Assembly: GCF_002005225.1 (NCBI RefSeq) | Contig: NZ_CP019724.1 | Span: 3,474,501 to 3,538,500, forward strand | DNA: 64,000 bases | Origin: Streptomyces pactum | GTDB lineage: Bacteria > Actinomycetota > Actinomycetes > Streptomycetales > Streptomycetaceae | Direction: 5' to 3' | Shown here: positions 27,516 to 36,132 of the stretch, one piece after another | Layout of the letters: each line of letters opens with the position of its first letter | How positions within the stretch are numbered: the first letter of the stretch is position 1 | Program-made: the position numbers and the translations under genes | The notes under the pieces: generated by a model | Database searches by the model: none | Told to the model about the DNA's origin: nothing | The model's input: only the letters and a program-made list of their open reading frames with translations

Positions 27516-29210
27516 TCAGGGCGTCCGCGGCGCCTCCCCAGGGGAGTCGACCGGCAGCAGGTCGTACGGCGCGGCGTCCCCGCCGTCGCCGCCCGCGTCC
27601 CCGCCCCCGGCTTCCCGGCCCCGCCGACGACCCACCGAGGGCCACGGAACCCGCCCCCACCGGCGCCCACCGGCGCCATCCGCCTCCCCGGCCTCCGCCA
27701 CAGGCTCCGCAGCGGCAGCCTCGGCCCCCGGCCCGCTCCACCCCCGACTCCGACTCGGCCACGCCCGCACCAGCACCGCCACCGGCAGCGCCACCACCCC
27801 GACCCACGCCAGCGTCGCACCCCCGGCCTGCCACCACACCGGCCCGAACCGGGCGAGGGCGCCGTCCCCGAGCGGCCCGCCCGCCAGGGCGGCCAGCACG
27901 GCGACGAGGACCGCGCACAGCACGGCGGCCAGTACCGCGGCAGCGACGGTCCGCCGCCATGACCACGCCCCGGCGGCCTCGTCACCACCCCGCACCGCCT
28001 TCGCACCCGCCCCCGCCGTGGCCACACGCCCCGTGTCCACACCCGCCACACGCCCCGTGTCCACTCCCGCCGCACCGGCACCAGCCGTGGCCGCCCGCGC
28101 CGTGAACCACCCCACCACCGCGCCCGCCACCAGCGGCACCACCCCGGCCGCCCAGTGCAGCGGCGTGCCCGGGCCCGGGTCCGGCACCGCCGCCAGCAGC
28201 GGGAACGGCGGCAGCGGCGGTGCGGGGGTGGAGGAGAAGGGGGCCACGACATGGCCGGCACCGAGCACGAAGCCCGGGCCGAGGGCGTACACCGATGCCC
28301 ACACCGCCGCGTTCGGCACCAGCGTCAGACAGAGCAGCAGCACGGCGACCCGCCCCGACCACCCCTCGGTCAACTGCAGGAACGTCTCCCGCGCGGCGGG
28401 TCCGTGCCACACCAGTGACACCGCGAGCAGCAGCGCACCGCCGCCGACGAGCACCGCCGCACCGGCGCCCGCGGCGCGCGTCGCGGCGCCCAGGCGCGCG
28501 TCCGGTTCCACCATCAGCTCCCGCAGGTTCCTGGGCAGCACGCGCAGCACCCGGCCCACCGGCCCGCCCGGCCGGCCGAACGCCGTCCACACGCCCGCGC
28601 CCGCCGCGCTCATGGTCACCAGCGGCAGGCACGTCGCCGTCCACCACCCGGAGGGCCGCAGCGCACCGCCCGCCGCGTACAGCACGACGGGCGTGGCGAC
28701 GGCGAGGTAACCGAGGACGACCCCGGCCCAGGCGTTGCGCGCGGAGAGGGGCGGCGGTCCGGCGTCGGGGAGGATCCCGCCCCCGCCCAGGCGCACACCG
28801 ACCCCCGCCTTGGCGCCGGCGCCCACGGCCACCCCCACGCCGTCGCCGGGGTCGGTGGCGTCCCGGGCCGCCCGGTGCAGCAGCCACACCGGCAGCAGGA
28901 GCAGCAGCAACGGAGTGACGCCCACGGGTGCCGGGGCGCCGGAGAACGTGTCGGCGCGGACCAGTTCGGCCCCGTGGGCCAGCACCCACAGCGACGCGGC
29001 GACGTGCAGGGCGCCGCCGGGTCCGCTGTCGGGGTACGGCGAGCTGATCCAAAGCACCGTCACCAGTGCGGCGCACGCGGCCAGTCCCAGTCCCGCCGCG
29101 ACCGCGCCGCCCAGGAGGCCGGCGGCCAGCCCGGGCGACCGGTCGCGCCACCGGGTGCGCAGCAGGGACAACGGGGCTCGGCGAGCGGTCGTCTGGATCA
29201 CGCCCGCCAT
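27516..29210 (-). CDS. Polytopic membrane protein, DUF6350-type
   Basis: 564 residues with about ten hydrophobic helices, for example [86 protein letters not shown] and [25 protein letters not shown]. The motif [33 protein letters not shown] and the N-terminal [20 protein letters not shown] are what I associate with the DUF6350 family found beside purN in actinobacteria. The middle contains a VDTGRVA duplication. The C-terminus is a soluble Gly/Arg-rich tail. Function unknown. Start ATG 29210 with GGGAG directly upstream. Confidence 0.85.
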   Translation of the reverse strand: MAGVIQTTARRAPLSLLRTRWRDRSPGLAAGLLGGAVAAGLGLAACAALVTVLWISSPYPDSGPGGALHVAASLWVLAHGAELVRADTFSGAPAPVGVTPLLLLLLPVWLLHRAARDATDPGDGVGVAVGAGAKAGVGVRLGGGGILPDAGPPPLSARNAWAGVVLGYLAVATPVVLYAAGGALRPSGWWTATCLPLVTMSAAGAGVWTAFGRPGGPVGRVLRVLPRNLRELMVEPDARLGAATRAAGAGAAVLVGGGALLLAVSLVWHGPAARETFLQLTEGWSGRVAVLLLCLTLVPNAAVWASVYALGPGFVLGAGHVVAPFSSTPAPPLPPFPLLAAVPDPGPGTPLHWAAGVVPLVAGAVVGWFTARAATAGAGAAGVDTGRVAGVDTGRVATAGAGAKAVRGGDEAAGAWSWRRTVAAAVLAAVLCAVLVAVLAALAGGPLGDGALARFGPVWWQAGGATLAWVGVVALPVAVLVRAWPSRSRGWSGPGAEAAAAEPVAEAGEADGAGGRRWGRVPWPSVGRRRGREAGGGDAGGDGGDAAPYDLLPVDSPGEAPRTP

Positions 29211-29306
29211 GCTCCCAACGACACGCGCTTTACCGGCGTAACAGGCGAAGTACCGCTGTGTCGCTCAATATATGTTTATGTACCTTTTCGCACGAAGGGG
29301 CGTGCT

Positions 29307-30605
29307 GTGACACGGAGCCCCGCGACCCCGCTCCCGCCTCCCACGGCACGCCGACGCCTGCGCGAGACCGCCGCCCTGACGCAGGCTCAGCTCGCGGAGC
29401 GGGTGGGTGTCACCCGCGAGACGGTCCGTGCGTGGGAGAGCGGCCGCACCACCCCGCGCGGCCGGAAACGGGAGGCGTACGCGAAGCTGCTGAACACCCT
29501 GGCCGAGCAGGCGGCGGCACGGCGGGCCGAGCCGGTCCCCGCCGCCGAGCCGGCGCCGGTGTCGGAGGCGGGGTCGGAGGCGGGGTCGGAGGCGGCACCG
29601 AAGGCCGCGTCGGAGACCGCGTCGGAGGCGGTGCCCGTCGTCGTGGCCGTCGGCGCCGGATCGGCGGAGGCCCCCGAGAAGGCCGTCGACAGCCTCGTAC
29701 TCCCGGCGAGACCACTGGACGAACGGGGGTCGGCACCGGAGTCGGCAGCGAGGTCGGCGCCGGAATCCGAAGCGGCACCGCAGCCCGAGCCGAGGCCCGG
29801 GCCGGCCGCGCTGACGCCCGCTCAGGCCTTCGACGCGTTGTACGAGTTCGGCGCCCCCGCGCTCGTACGGCAGACGTTCCTGCTGACCGGCCGCCGTGAG
29901 CTGGCGCGGGAGTCGGTGGAGCGTGCGTTCCAGGTCGCCTGGGAGCACTGGCCCGAGGTGGCCCGCGACCGCGACCCGGTGGGCTGGGTGCGGGCGACGG
30001 CGTACGAGTACGCGCTCTCGCCCTGGCACCGGTTCCGCCTGCGCCACCGGCGCCCGGAGCCGCCCCCCGCCGACCCCGGCGACCGCACTCTGCTGAACAC
30101 CCTGCTGCGCCTCCCGCCGCCGCACCGCCGCACACTCCTGCTGTACGACGGTGTGGGCCTGGGCCTGCCCGAGACGGCCGCGGAGACGGAGGCGAGCACC
30201 CCGGCGGCGGCGAACCGGCTGCTGCACGCCCGCGAGGCCGTCGCCGACCGGCTGCCCGAACTGGCCGACCCGCAGGTGCTGCACCGGCGGCTGGCCGAAC
30301 TGGCGTCGGCCGAGCGGCTGCGGGCGGCCAGGCCGCCGACGGTGCGGCTGGGCAGCGAACGCCGGGCGCGGTTCTGGACCCGGGCCGCGATCGCCTTCAC
30401 GGTCGCCCTGATCGGGACCACGGCCCTGACCCTGCGCACCGCGCCCACGCACTACGAGCCGCCCGTGTCCCCGGGTGAGACGGTGCGCGGGGTGCCGCCC
30501 AAGGTGGCACCGGGGGCGCTGTCGGACGAGGAGCTGGAGCTGCGGCAGAGGCTGCGGGACCAGTTGCAGGACGGACCGGAGCGGCTGGCGCCCCGGCTGG
30601 AGTGA
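29307..30605 (+). CDS. XRE helix-turn-helix protein fused to a sigma-70-like region, with one membrane helix
   Basis: 432 residues from the GTG at 29307 (AAGGGG seven bases upstream). Residues about 10-65 form an XRE domain (RRLRETAALTQAQLAERVGVTRETVRAWESGRTTPRG). A low-complexity stretch (GSEAGSEAAPKAASETASEA) leads to a region that resembles sigma-70 regions 2 and 4: FDALYEFGAPALVRQTFLLTGRRELARESVERAFQVAWEHWPEV, then LLRLPPPHRRTLLLYDGVGLGLPETAAETEASTPAAANRLLHARE. A late hydrophobic segment (WTRAAIAFTVALIGTTALTL, about 355-378) could anchor the chain. The ECF-like part lacks the acidic conserved patch I would expect in an active sigma factor. It may be an anti-sigma or regulator instead. Confidence 0.8.
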   Translation: MTRSPATPLPPPTARRRLRETAALTQAQLAERVGVTRETVRAWESGRTTPRGRKREAYAKLLNTLAEQAAARRAEPVPAAEPAPVSEAGSEAGSEAAPKAASETASEAVPVVVAVGAGSAEAPEKAVDSLVLPARPLDERGSAPESAARSAPESEAAPQPEPRPGPAALTPAQAFDALYEFGAPALVRQTFLLTGRRELARESVERAFQVAWEHWPEVARDRDPVGWVRATAYEYALSPWHRFRLRHRRPEPPPADPGDRTLLNTLLRLPPPHRRTLLLYDGVGLGLPETAAETEASTPAAANRLLHAREAVADRLPELADPQVLHRRLAELASAERLRAARPPTVRLGSERRARFWTRAAIAFTVALIGTTALTLRTAPTHYEPPVSPGETVRGVPPKVAPGALSDEELELRQRLRDQLQDGPERLAPRLE

Positions 30606-30653
30606 CGCCGCCCGGACTCGCGTGCCGCCGCCCCGACCCGCGTTTGCGTGCCG

Positions 30654-30700
30654 TACGCCGAGTGGCCCGCCCCGTGATCGGGGGCGGGCCACTCGGCGTA
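30654..30700. terminator. Bidirectional hairpin terminator
   Basis: A 20-base perfect stem (30654-30673 with 30681-30700) and seven-base loop, between the convergent ends of the XRE/sigma-like gene and sucD. Confidence 0.9.
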
Positions 30701-30739
30701 TCGGATCGGCTCGAAAGGTGCTCGGCCGACGAGGTGGTG

Positions 30740-31624
30740 TCAGCCGGCGAGGATGGCGCGGGCCAGCTTCGCCGTCTCGGTCGGCGTCTTGCCGACCTTG
30801 ACGCCGGCGGCCTCCAGGGCCTCCTTCTTCGCCTGGGCGGTGCCGGACGAACCGGAGACGATGGCGCCCGCGTGGCCCATGGTCTTGCCCTCGGGCGCGG
30901 TGAAGCCCGCGACGTAGCCGACGACCGGCTTGGTCACGTTCTTCGCGATGTACTCCGCGGCCCGCTCCTCGGCGTCGCCGCCGATCTCGCCGATCATGAC
31001 GATCAGGTCGGTCTCGGGGTCGGCCTCGAACGCGGCGAGCGCGTCGATGTGCGTGGTGCCGATGATCGGGTCGCCACCGATGCCGACGGCGGTCGAGAAG
31101 CCGATGTCACGCAGCTCGTACATCATCTGGTAGGTCAGCGTGCCGGACTTCGAGACCAGGCCGATGCGGCCCGGCTTCGTGATGTCGCCCGGGATGATGC
31201 CGACGTTGGACTGGCCCGGCGTGATGATGCCGGGGCAGTTCGGGCCGATGATCCGGGTCTTGTTGCCCTTCTTGCCGGCGTACGACCAGAAGGCGGCCGA
31301 GTCGTGCACGGCGATGCCCTCGGTGATCACGACGGCCAGCGGGATCTCGGCGTCGATGGCCTCGACGACGGCGTCCTTGGTGAACTTCTCCGGCACGAAG
31401 ATGACGGAGACGTTGGCGCCGGTCTTCTCGATGGCCTCCTTGACGGTGCCGAAGACCGGTACCTCGTTGCCGTCGAAGTCCACGGACTGACCCGCCTTGC
31501 GCGGGTTGACGCCGCCCACGACGTTGGTGCCGTCACCCAGCATGAGCTTGGTGTGCTTCATGCCGGTGGCACCGGTCATGCCCTGGACGATGACCTTGCT
31601 GTCCTTGTTGAGCCAGATAGCCAT
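30740..31624 (-). CDS. sucD: Succinyl-CoA synthetase alpha subunit
   Basis: 294 residues. With SucC it converts succinyl-CoA to succinate with substrate-level phosphorylation in the TCA cycle. The CoA-binding Rossmann domain begins [20 protein letters not shown] and [20 protein letters not shown] lines the CoA site; the phosphohistidine loop is [13 protein letters not shown]. Start ATG 31624, 28 bases after the sucC stop, so the pair forms an operon ended by a very strong hairpin. Confidence 0.98.
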   Translation of the reverse strand: MAIWLNKDSKVIVQGMTGATGMKHTKLMLGDGTNVVGGVNPRKAGQSVDFDGNEVPVFGTVKEAIEKTGANVSVIFVPEKFTKDAVVEAIDAEIPLAVVITEGIAVHDSAAFWSYAGKKGNKTRIIGPNCPGIITPGQSNVGIIPGDITKPGRIGLVSKSGTLTYQMMYELRDIGFSTAVGIGGDPIIGTTHIDALAAFEADPETDLIVMIGEIGGDAEERAAEYIAKNVTKPVVGYVAGFTAPEGKTMGHAGAIVSGSSGTAQAKKEALEAAGVKVGKTPTETAKLARAILAG

Positions 31625-31652
31625 GGTGTGTTGGTGTCCTCGTCCTGAGTGC

Positions 31653-32834
31653 TTACTTGGCGGCGTGGGCCAGCTCGGCGGCCTTGTCGGCCGCGCCGTC
31701 CATGGTGTCGACGCGCTGGACCAGCGGGTGGTTGGCGTCGGTGAGGATCTTGCGGCCCAGCTCGGCGTTGTTGCCGTCGAGACGGACGACGAGCGGCTTC
31801 TCGACCTTCTCGCCGCGGTCCTCCAGGAGCTTCAGCGCCTGGACGATGCCGTTGGCGACCTCGTCGCAGGCGGTGATGCCGCCGAAGACGTTGACGAACA
31901 CGGAGCGGACGTCCGGGTCGCCCAGGATGATCTCCAGGCCGTTCGCCATGACCTGGGCGGAGGCGCCGCCACCGATGTCCAGGAAGTTGGCGGGCTTGAC
32001 GTCGCCGTGCTTCTCACCGGCGTACGCGACGACGTCCAGGGTGCTCATGACGAGACCCGCGCCGTTGCCGATGATGCCGACCTCGCCGTCGAGCTTGACG
32101 TAGTTGAGGTTCTTCTCCTTGGCGGCGGCCTCGAGCGGGTTGGCCGCGGCCTTGTCGTGGAGCGCCTCGAAGTCGGGGTGCCGGAACTCGGCGTTGTCGT
32201 CCAGCGACACCTTGCCGTCGAGGGCGATGACGTCCCCGGAGACGACCTTGGCCAGCGGGTTGACCTCGACCAGGAGGGCGTCCTCCTTGATGAAGGTGTC
32301 CCACAGCCTGACCAGGATGTCGACGACCTTGTCGGCGACCTCGGCCGGGAACTTCGCGGCCTCGACGATCTCTCGCGCCTTCTCGGGCGTCACGCCGTCG
32401 ATCGCGTCGATCGGGGTCTTGGCCACGGCCTCCGGACGGGTGGCCGCCACCTCCTCGATCTCCACGCCGCCCTCGACGGAGGCGATGGAGAGGAAGGTGC
32501 GGTTGGCACGGTCGAGGAGGAAGGAGACGTAGTACTCCTCGACGATCTCGGGCGCGGTCTCGGCGATCATCACCTTGTGGACCGTGTGGCCCTTGATGTC
32601 CATGCCGAGGATGTCCGTCGCGCGGGCGACGGCCTCGTCCGCGGAGGCGGCCAGCTTCACGCCACCGGCCTTGCCACGACCACCGACCTTCACCTGCGCC
32701 TTGACGACGGACTTGCCGCCCAGACGCTCGGTGATCTCGCGCGCCGCCTCAGGCGTGTCGATGACTTCACCGGCCAGCACCGGTACATCGTGCTTGGCGA
32801 AGAGGTCCCTCGCCTGGTACTCGAACAGGTCCAC
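31653..32834 (-). CDS. sucC: Succinyl-CoA synthetase beta subunit (ADP/GDP-forming)
   Basis: 393 residues with the ATP-grasp fold. Seen are [19 protein letters not shown], the nucleotide-binding [18 protein letters not shown], the Mg-binding EVNPLAKV and [15 protein letters not shown], and the C-terminal [13 protein letters not shown] and [12 protein letters not shown] that contact the alpha subunit. First gene of the sucC-sucD operon. Its upstream gap (32835 onward) is long and should contain the promoter, but no inverted repeat like that upstream of mdh is visible. Confidence 0.98.
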   Translation of the reverse strand: MDLFEYQARDLFAKHDVPVLAGEVIDTPEAAREITERLGGKSVVKAQVKVGGRGKAGGVKLAASADEAVARATDILGMDIKGHTVHKVMIAETAPEIVEEYYVSFLLDRANRTFLSIASVEGGVEIEEVAATRPEAVAKTPIDAIDGVTPEKAREIVEAAKFPAEVADKVVDILVRLWDTFIKEDALLVEVNPLAKVVSGDVIALDGKVSLDDNAEFRHPDFEALHDKAAANPLEAAAKEKNLNYVKLDGEVGIIGNGAGLVMSTLDVVAYAGEKHGDVKPANFLDIGGGASAQVMANGLEIILGDPDVRSVFVNVFGGITACDEVANGIVQALKLLEDRGEKVEKPLVVRLDGNNAELGRKILTDANHPLVQRVDTMDGAADKAAELAHAAK

Positions 32835-33580
32835 GCGCTTCCGTCCCTATCAGTGATCTCGCGGTTCGTTGGATGCGTGGGCGTGCCGCGAAGGGCAACG
32901 TGACGTCCGCTGTGAGTCACAAGGGGGGCGCACACGGTGTCCGAGCGCGCGGCATGTCCGTCTCGCAGGTTATCGCCGCTTGCGGAGGGTCTCTAAATCG
33001 TGGGTCACACCTGAGCGGTGATGCCTGTCACATGATGCCGCGCTCACTGGCACGGCGTGCCGGGCGTGAGGGGCGGCGGAGGCCGCAGGAGAGGATTCGA
33101 CGGATACTCCCGGGACCGAGTTTCGGTAGCCGGGGGGTGAGCCTCACCGGGCTGGGGTTGACCCGGTGAGGCTCTTGGAACGCCCCGCAGCGGGTCCGCT
33201 GGGTGCGGCCCCTCCGAGGTGCGCGGCGACCGCTCCCCACCCCAATGGGGACCGGCCGCCTGATCCGCGGGGCCACGGCCGGACGGGGGCCGACGGCTTT
33301 CGGCCGGACCGTCCGGGGGCGCGCGCTCCGCGAAGCCCGTGATCCACCTGGTATCCCTGAGGTCCAGGCGGTCGGATGTCAGACCCCGTAGAAGTGACCG
33401 AGCGCGCCGTAGGCACGGTGCTGGAGGTCAGCCGCGCAGAAGAGCTTGGGGACATTTCCGAGTGCCGGGCCGGGTGGGGCGGCGCCGGCGGCACCCGCCC
33501 GGAAGAACGAGAAGCGTCCGGACGGTGGGCAGACCTCTCCGCCCCCGCGCGGCGGGTCTGGGGCGGGGGAAGGCCCTGCT
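32835..33580. other. 746-base gap upstream of sucC, no convincing gene
   Basis: Contains the sucC promoter near its left end and an isolated hairpin at 33139-33174. Short frames exist, such as one starting at 33376 (MSDPVEVTERAVGTVLEV), but they lack ribosome-binding sites, sensible ends or recognisable domains. No tRNA-like cloverleaf was found. Confidence 0.5.
33139..33174. terminator. Orphan hairpin in the gap upstream of sucC
   Basis: A 13-base perfect stem (GAGCCTCACCGGG with its complement at 33162-33174) and ten-base loop. It looks like a terminator but no annotated gene ends near it; the minus-strand gene from 34804 stops 407 bases away. It could end a small RNA or a long 3' UTR. Confidence 0.5.
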
Positions 33581-34804
33581 CTAGGCGGGGGAGACGGGAA
33601 TGTCCCGGTACCGGTCCCGGGTCTCGGCGGCGTCGGCGCGCACGAGGGCGCCGGGCACGAGCCGGAACGGGATCCGGTGGTGCGGGGTGACCGCGTGTGC
33701 GTCACCGTGCCGCGGCGTGCCGTGGTCGGCACCGGCTCCGGTACCCAGCGTGCCGTCGGGGTCGCCGGTGGGTGCCGGGCGGGCGGGGGCGTGCTCGGTG
33801 GGCGCGGACACCGTGCGGTCGGTGTCCGCGTGCGCCCCGCCGACGACAGGCGCCGGACCGTACGCGGCCTGTGCCGGGCCTCGGGCGGCACCGGCCGCCC
33901 GGGCGTCGGACGCGGCAGACGCCCGGGCGTCGGACGCGTCAGCGGCGTCGGAGGTGTCCGGCGCCGTGGTCGAGGGCTCGGGCCGAGGGGCCGGGCCGCC
34001 CGGCGTCAACCGACCGGGAACGTCGGTCAGCCCGGGTGGGTCCGGCAGCCCGGGCGGGTCCGGCAGCAACGGCAGCGGAGGCGACGACGGCAGCGAGGAC
34101 GGCGAGGGCAAGGAAGGAAGCGGCAACGCCTGCAACGGCGGCGCCTGCGTCCGTACGACCGCGCCGAGCCCGTCGGTCACCGTCTCCGCCGCGTCACCGA
34201 CCGGCCGCACGACCCGGTCCTCCACGGACCGGACGATCTCCTCGGCCACCGGACGAAGCCCCGAAAGCATCGCGTTGGCTCCGTGAACCGCCCCGAAGTG
34301 TCGGGCGGTCCCGGATTCCTGACCGGCCCCCGGCTCCTGGCCGGCCCCGGAAATCTGACCGGCCTCGGAGCCCTGATCGACCTGAGGTTCCTGGTCGGCA
34401 CGGGAGAACTGGTGGGCTCGTGAGGCCCGGTCGACGCTGGAAGCCCGGTCGACGCTGGAGCCCCGGTCGACGCGGGAGCCCCGGTCATCGCGCGAGGCCC
34501 GGTCGACGCGGGAGTCGTGCGGGACGGTTGATTCCCGTGCTTCCCTCGGCCGCTCCGGGGGTACGCCGACGGCCTGACCGATCGCGTCCCGCACGGAGGG
34601 CGCCCCCTCGGCCGCCTGTGCCCGTCCCCCGCAGAGCACCCCGAGCACGAACAACCCACCCACCAGCAGCGCCACGTGCAGCGCACGCCGCCCGGCCGCC
34701 GCGCGCGTCACGCGCGGAGCGGCACCGGGCAGGACTGCTGACCAGATCAAGAGGGGGGAGATTCCTCCCGTGTGGCGGAACGGGTCGCGCGCCGGACAGT
34801 GCAC
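33581..34804 (-). CDS. Secreted low-complexity protein of unknown function
   Basis: Up to 407 residues. A hydrophobic segment (HVALLVGGLFVLGVLCGGRAQAAE) looks like a signal peptide with cleavage after AQA; if so the likely start is the GTG at 34711 (VTRAAAGRRALH), not the ATG at 34804, which would put 42 residues before the hydrophobic core. The mature part is mostly low complexity: SR(V/D)DRAS repeats around 34400-34510, Pro/Leu-rich PLPSLPSPSSLPSSPPL, and an Asp/Ala-rich C-terminal half. A short ordered stretch (LRPVAEEIVRSVEDRVVRPVGDAAETVTDGLGAVV) lies in the middle. No family recognised. Confidence 0.68.
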   Translation of the reverse strand: MHCPARDPFRHTGGISPLLIWSAVLPGAAPRVTRAAAGRRALHVALLVGGLFVLGVLCGGRAQAAEGAPSVRDAIGQAVGVPPERPREARESTVPHDSRVDRASRDDRGSRVDRGSSVDRASSVDRASRAHQFSRADQEPQVDQGSEAGQISGAGQEPGAGQESGTARHFGAVHGANAMLSGLRPVAEEIVRSVEDRVVRPVGDAAETVTDGLGAVVRTQAPPLQALPLPSLPSPSSLPSSPPLPLLPDPPGLPDPPGLTDVPGRLTPGGPAPRPEPSTTAPDTSDAADASDARASAASDARAAGAARGPAQAAYGPAPVVGGAHADTDRTVSAPTEHAPARPAPTGDPDGTLGTGAGADHGTPRHGDAHAVTPHHRIPFRLVPGALVRADAAETRDRYRDIPVSPA

Positions 34805-34962
34805 CGGACAACGCAGGCATCGGACAACGCGTCGATGCGTTGGATCGATACGACGCGCGATCCTCGCACGGGACTCCGGAGGTTGTGCAAGCCCGGCGCT
34901 ACCGATGGGAAGTCATATCCGTTTTGCCGACAGGAATCGGGCCACCTCGGATCGACAAATCG

Positions 34963-36132
34963 TCACCCGGCATCCGGTATCGGCAAGGGACGCTTCTCGA
35001 TCGCCGCCGCCATCACCTCCGGGAAGAGGTCGGGCGTGCAGGCGAAGGCCGGCGCGTCCAGTGCGGCGAGCGCCGCCGCGTGCTCCCGGTCATACGCGGG
35101 TGCCCCCTCGTCGGACAGCGCCAGCAGCGTCACGAACTGCACCCCCGCCGCCTTCATCGCCGCGACCCGCTTGAGCATCTCGTCCCGTATGCCTCCCTCG
35201 TACAGGTCGCTGATCAGCACGACCACCGTCTCCATGGGCCGGGTGATCTGCGACTGGCAGTACGCGAGCGCGCGGTTGATGTCCGTACCGCCGCCGAGCT
35301 GCGTGCCGAAGAGCACGTCGACCGGGTCGTCGAGCCGGTCGGTGAGATCGGCGACCGCCGTGTCGAAGACGACGAGCCGGGTGTCGATCGACCGCATGGA
35401 CGCCAGCACCGCGCCGAACACGGACGCGTACACGACGGACGCCGCCATCGACCCCGACTGGTCGACGCAGAGGACGACCTCCTTCCGCACGGACCGGGAC
35501 GCCCGCCCGTAACCGACGAGGCGCTCCGGCACGACCGTCCGGTACTCGGGCAGGTAGTGCTTGAGGTTGGCCGCGATCGTGCGGTTCCAGTCGATGTCGT
35601 GGTGGCGGGGCCGGCTGATGCGGGCGCTGCGGTCGAGGGCGCCGGTGAGGGCGGCCCGGGTCCGGGTGTCGAGCCGCTTCTCCAGGTCGTCGACGACCTT
35701 GCGCACGACGGCCCGGGCCGTCTCCCTCGTCGTCTCCGGCATCGCCTTGTTGAGGGAGAGGAGCGTGCCCACGAGGTGCACGTCGGCCTCCACGGCCTCG
35801 AGCATCTCCGGCTCCAGCAGCAGTGTGGCGAGGCCGAGCCGGTCGATCGCGTCCCGCTGCATGACCCGCACCACGGAGGAGGGGAAGTAGGTCCGGATGT
35901 CCCCCAGCCAGCGCGCCACGGCCGGTGCGGAGGCTCCGAGCCCCGCCGACCGGTCCCGTCCCGCCCGCGGCTTGTCCCCCTTCCCATAGAGCGCGCCGAG
36001 CGCCCCGTCCATGGCGGCGTCCTGACCGGTGAGCGTGTGGCCGGTGCCGTCGGCCGGGTCGCCGCCGAGCACGAGCCGCCATCGCCGCAGCCGTTCCTGT
36101 GCCGTGTCGGCATCCACCGGCTCGGTCGTCAT
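34963..36132 (-). CDS. VWA (CoxE-like) domain protein of the MoxR island
   Basis: 389 residues from the ATG at 36132, which overlaps the DUF5682-type stop (ATGA). The N-terminal 215 residues are helical (ERLRRWRLVLGG, ALGALYGKGDK, AVARWLGDIRTYFPSSVVRVMQRDAIDRLGL). The C-terminal half is a von Willebrand A domain with an intact MIDAS: D224-Q-S226-G-S228 in EVVLCVDQSGSMAASVVYASV, a Thr in GGGTDINRAL and the Asp in VVVLISDLYEGG. VWA proteins beside MoxR ATPases form chaperone-like pairs in which the metal site recruits a client. It is the last gene of the three-gene minus operon. The client is unknown. Confidence 0.92.
   Translation of the reverse strand: MTTEPVDADTAQERLRRWRLVLGGDPADGTGHTLTGQDAAMDGALGALYGKGDKPRAGRDRSAGLGASAPAVARWLGDIRTYFPSSVVRVMQRDAIDRLGLATLLLEPEMLEAVEADVHLVGTLLSLNKAMPETTRETARAVVRKVVDDLEKRLDTRTRAALTGALDRSARISRPRHHDIDWNRTIAANLKHYLPEYRTVVPERLVGYGRASRSVRKEVVLCVDQSGSMAASVVYASVFGAVLASMRSIDTRLVVFDTAVADLTDRLDDPVDVLFGTQLGGGTDINRALAYCQSQITRPMETVVVLISDLYEGGIRDEMLKRVAAMKAAGVQFVTLLALSDEGAPAYDREHAAALAALDAPAFACTPDLFPEVMAAAIEKRPLPIPDAG

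Noticed and set aside
33376..33690. Short plus-strand gene starting MSDPVEVTERAVGTVLEVSR
   Set aside because: No ribosome-binding site, the tail is low-complexity Gly/Arg, and it overlaps the end of the convergent secreted-protein gene.
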